This document shows positions 9,396 to 13,642 of a DNA stretch of 13,642 bases, piece after piece. Each line of letters begins with the position of its first letter. Within the stretch, counting starts at the first letter, position 1. Below the pieces are notes generated by a model, which saw only the letters and a list, made by a program, of their open reading frames with translations, was not told the origin of the DNA and did no database searches. The position numbers and the translations under genes are program-made. The DNA comes from Ectocarpus siliculosus (taxonomy: Eukaryota; Sar; Phaeophyceae; Ectocarpales; Ectocarpaceae). Location: positions 1,613,774 to 1,627,415 of the forward strand of contig FN649741.1 of assembly GCA_000310025.1 (NCBI GenBank), read 5' to 3'.

Positions 9396-10099
9396 TCGAA
9401 ATCCAACGGAGCATTGTAACAATCCTCATCTCCGAGAATGTTGCGAACACCGGGGATCCTCACTCTGTCACCCTGCCGGCGTGCTACTGACGGACTCGTT
9501 CCAACCGTCGGTCGGCTCAGTCAACGCCTGCGCTCCTACGGCTGCATTCCCCTCGTTTACTGTAGGCTGTACGTTCTGGAGGCGAGCTCACGCTGATGGT
9601 GCTTTGGTCGTATGCCACTCCACGCGGCAACCGTACAACTGATTTGCGCGGCAGCCGCCCGACTGATATGCCCCGGGAAACAAGCCCTGGCCGAGGAGAC
9701 ACGCCGACGGCGAGCTCAAGCACGTGCAGCGAGACTCACCGAACGCGAAGGACCTTAGGCTAAGGAACATTTGAGGCGTTTGCTAACATACATTTCCATG
9801 CCTGAGATGCCTGGCTGATTCACACGCCCTATCGATCACACGTACGTCTGGACTTGCCTGAATATGATCTACACCGTATATATCTACCGGCCGTACGGAG
9901 AAGTGTGGAAGTATCGTCGTGTTTCTACATGCACTGGTTGGAATTGCGAAAGAGCAATCAGGCAGCAAAACGCCGTCTCAGGCAAACGTCTGGTGGAAAG
10001 ACGTCTCAGGCAGGCAGCGGGTCAGGGGTGCAACCTGAGGGATAAACAAGGCGGCCCTCGGGCAAAAACCTTGGGCATGCCTGATTGGCCAAGGCTTAC

Positions 10100-10175
10100 C
10101 CAGGCCGGCACCACCTCGAACCACGCCTCCTCAAGGAAAGCATACAACGCGTATTCAACGCGCTCTCTAGCTTCG
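10100..10175 (-). CDS. Candidate isolated exon, product unknown
   Basis: On the minus strand an acceptor-like CTCTCCAG precedes a 76-nt segment reading EARERVEYALYAFLEEAWFE then VVPAW. It ends at a good donor TGG|GTAAGC. The stretch is rich in G at first codon positions and in acidic and aromatic residues, unlike the surrounding sequence. It could be an upstream exon of the DEP-C2 gene, which would need an intron of about 3.8 kb, an exon of an unseen gene, a transposon fragment, or chance. I do not recognise a family. Confidence 0.2.
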
Positions 10176-10497
10176 CTGGAGAGGACTCCCATACATGTAG
10201 AGACGAAAGAAAGCCGTCCGGAAGCTGCATCGCCACACGAACGATGTCCTCTTGGCCTCGAGGTCATCATCTGAGAGCACGCTGTTTCTTCTTCCCACGT
10301 CCAACCCCAAAACCCTTCTTTCGTGTAACTGGGAGGGCTGTATTGTTGTGCGATCATTTCTCATTGTCGTCCTCCATCAGAGAAGCTCAATTTTTCTTCT
10401 CGCGACAGCAGTTTTCTTACTTTCTCAAAAATGTGAAGCTCAGATTCTAATTATGTATTCCCTGTGTCATGGCATTGGACCGTTGGACTAAGGCACC

Positions 10498-10545
10498 ATC
10501 TGGGCAGGTACATCTTGTAGAAATACACCGACTACCTGCCTAGAT
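10498..10545. repeat. 13-bp inverted repeat with one mismatch, 22-bp loop
   Basis: ATCTGGGCAGGTA at 10498-10510 pairs with TACCTGCCTAGAT at 10533-10545 except at one position. Confidence 0.8.
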
Positions 10546-11733
10546 TAATTAGTGTTCCGAGTTCGGGCGAGCAACGGAACAATTGTTGCTTTTGTGGCCG
10601 CAGCGGCAAGCGGTGTACCTGGTGCATATGACGTTCGTTCCCCTTTTTGCTCAGTGTTCCCTGATGGGAATGAGCGATAGCGAGCGAATGAGAGAGACAA
10701 GGAGGGATAAAGTAAGGAATCGGACTGAAACGGGGCAGCTACCCTGCACCTACAGTAGTGGTCGGATATATATAGTCTACGCTCCACAGTGCACCTCGTC
10801 ACACATGATTCGATAAAAAAACCGGTGTTGTTTGATTTGCACTGCTGCTGCGGCTGCTGCTGCCTCTGACAATAATTAGTGTTCTCGAAGTGCTCGATCC
10901 ATAAACTCCACGTCGTGTTCAGCACTGAAATGCATATTCCACTAGAAGTATATTTGCAAGGGTATCCAGGAATCGACCATTGGCCGCCATAGAGTTTTTT
11001 TTCGCGAGCGTTCGGCATTTTTCTGCCAATAAACAAGAACTACAGCAGCAGTATAGATATACAGCAGTGTGGTGCCCATACCCTACGTATGTATCTTCTC
11101 CGTGTGTAAAATGATGTAGTCACACACGCTTTTCGCGGCAACTCGATGATGGTCAACAAGCCGTGTTGGGTGTAAAGTGTTCCGCGGTTTGTAATGACTT
11201 CCTGAGAAGCAGCAAGAATACGCCTGCTTGGTGCGCGAAACGCTGTTCGATGCATGCAGCTACGAGCAAACTGTCTTGTACAACTACAACTGATGGCATT
11301 ATTGAAGTGGTGCGTTGCCAAGACAAACAACCACACGGCGAGGAGTCGCACACAGCAGTCATCCGTGCTCATCTCGTTTTACGCAACACCCATCGTTTTG
11401 GAGGTCAGCATATTCTCTTGCGGGCGAAGGTATCTGGCGATACCATTTTGTGTCTGTATAAAGTATGCGTACTCCTCCGCCAAAGTGGAGAACCACAACC
11501 ACCACGTGGTCGGTCGACCCGCTCATCAACTCGACGCGTTCCGACCGGGAACATCATGATGCATGTGAGTGGTTCTTATGCATACAAAAACGAAACAGCT
11601 TCAACGTCGCAGTATCGATGCAGCAGCGGCAGTGGACATAAGGATCTGTGCCCGACATGCATGAAAGCACACACAAGCTTATATGTGGCCGCGAGCGTAA
11701 GCGACAGCAGCAGCTGAGAGACACACCGCCGCG

Positions 11734-11816
11734 TAAACCTCGGTGGCCGGGGATGCGGGGGGATTGTAGCCGCCACCAGCAACGGCCACCACCGAGGTTT
11801 ATCCCCCGCAACCCCG
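11734..11816. repeat. Two interleaved inverted repeats upstream of calmodulin
   Basis: Segment A (11734-11749, TAAACCTCGGTGGCCG) pairs with A' (11783-11801, same arm with a 3-bp insertion). Segment B (11748-11764, CGGGGATGCGGGGGGAT) pairs with B' (11801-11816) with one mismatch and one extra G. The order is A B A' B', so the two stems interleave rather than nest. It lies about 200 bp before the calmodulin ATG, in promoter or 5' untranslated sequence. Confidence 0.82.
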
Positions 11817-11971
11817 AATCGTTCGGAAGGCGTTATTTTGATGCAGCCCGACGAAATCTTGGGCTGGTCCAAAAACGGTTGATCAACCTGTTCTCCCTCA
11901 CTCCACGCCATAACAAGCCACCACCGGTAGATCAAACCAGCCGCTGCTAGCACCAACAACACCCACCACCG

Positions 11972-11988
11972 CAACAACAACAACAACA
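11972..11988. repeat. (CAA)n run just upstream of the calmodulin start
   Basis: About five to six CAA units lie in C/A-rich sequence 32-48 bp before the ATG. This unstructured sequence is typical of a 5' untranslated leader. Confidence 0.8.
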
Positions 11989-12004
11989 CCCCTTCTCCTT
12001 TTAG
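11989..12004 (+). promoter_or_regulatory. Possible 3' splice acceptor in the calmodulin 5' untranslated region
   Basis: A C/T-only tract of the form CCCCTTCTCCTTTTAG ends 15 bp before the ATG. It has the form of an intron acceptor, so the 5' leader may be spliced. It may equally be a pyrimidine-rich leader. Confidence 0.3.
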
Positions 12005-13194
<1,190 letters not shown>

Positions 13195-13642
13195 AAAGAA
13201 GAATTTGGGGCCAGGGGTTTGGGGATTGCGAAACCTCGCTAACGGTTTTAAAAGTAAAAAAGAATTGAAGGGGGGGAAGTTCCCAAGGCGGCCCCAAAAA
13301 AAGGAAGGCAAAATCCCGGTTGGAAGAAGAAAAAAAAAATGGCCCTGAAAAACCGGGGGGGGGGGGGGGGGGTTGGTGGGCCTAAAAAATTGAAATTTTT
13401 TTTAAAAAAACGAAAAGGGGTTTTCTTTTTTTTTTTTTTTGAAAGGGTTTGTCCAACTGGTTAAGGTGAAAAATAACAACCCGGGGGGGGGGTGGCTGGA
13501 GTTTTGTGAAAAAAAAAAATTTTTCAGGTTGGGGCAACAACGGAAAAAAAAATGGTTGGAAATGTGCCCGCCGCCCGGGTGGGGGGGGAAGGGGGGGGGG
13601 GGGGGGCCCAAAAACCCGAACGTTGGTTTATTCCAATTTTCG
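13195..13642. other. Low-quality, homopolymer-inflated contig end
   Basis: From the C18 run onward almost every few bases is a homopolymer of 4-18 units (for example G18 at 13355-13372, and long A, T and G runs to the end). Nothing before it looks like this. It resembles degraded base calls at the tail of a read rather than genomic sequence, so open frames here should not be trusted. Confidence 0.75.

Noticed and set aside
10546-10884. TAATTAGTGTTC repeated at 10546 and 10873 as possible element ends
   Set aside because: A 12-bp direct repeat is expected by chance in a window of this size, and nothing else supports an element.
11163-11717. 184-codon open frame on plus upstream of calmodulin
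   Set aside because: The composition is irregular, no family is recognisable, and it overlaps the likely promoter region.

Overview
This is a nuclear, intron-rich eukaryotic window, not a bacterial or viral one. Two spliced protein genes can be recognised. They point away from each other, and most of the rest is low-complexity intergenic and intronic DNA. GT-AG introns of about 0.7-1.6 kb, acceptors backed by CT-rich tracts, a near-canonical calmodulin, and many CA/CT/CTG/CAA simple repeats would suit a stramenopile such as a brown alga. The organism assignment is an inference only.

Layout. Positions 1-1768 are flanking DNA with microsatellites, a 27-bp tandem duplication and no supported gene. 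From about 6283 down to 1769 on the minus strand lies a gene I rebuilt from four exons (6283-5968, 4345-4280, 3605-3444, 2437-1769). The exons join in phase 0 and give one protein with a DEP domain spread over three exons, followed directly by a C2 domain that starts on an exon boundary. The C2 domain has all five aspartates expected of a calcium-binding C2. Both domains are known membrane-targeting modules, so a peripheral membrane signalling or trafficking protein is the natural inference. Its true 5' end and last few residues are uncertain.

Positions 6284-12019 are a long region between the two gene starts. No convincing gene was found there, apart from one weak candidate minus-strand exon at 10175-10100. 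The region holds a long imperfect inverted repeat (8846-9029), three short perfect or near-perfect hairpins, and, about 200 bp before the calmodulin start, two interleaved inverted repeats with pseudoknot topology (11734-11816).

At 12020-12268 on the plus strand is the first coding exon of calmodulin (EF-hands 1 and 2). It ends at a GT donor. The second half of the gene is not in the window: intron sequence follows and then runs into a stretch from about 13175 that has the homopolymer-inflated look of poor base calling at a contig end.

The two genes are both linked to calcium signalling by family (C2 and calmodulin). Nothing in the sequence shows that they work together, and their adjacency may be chance.
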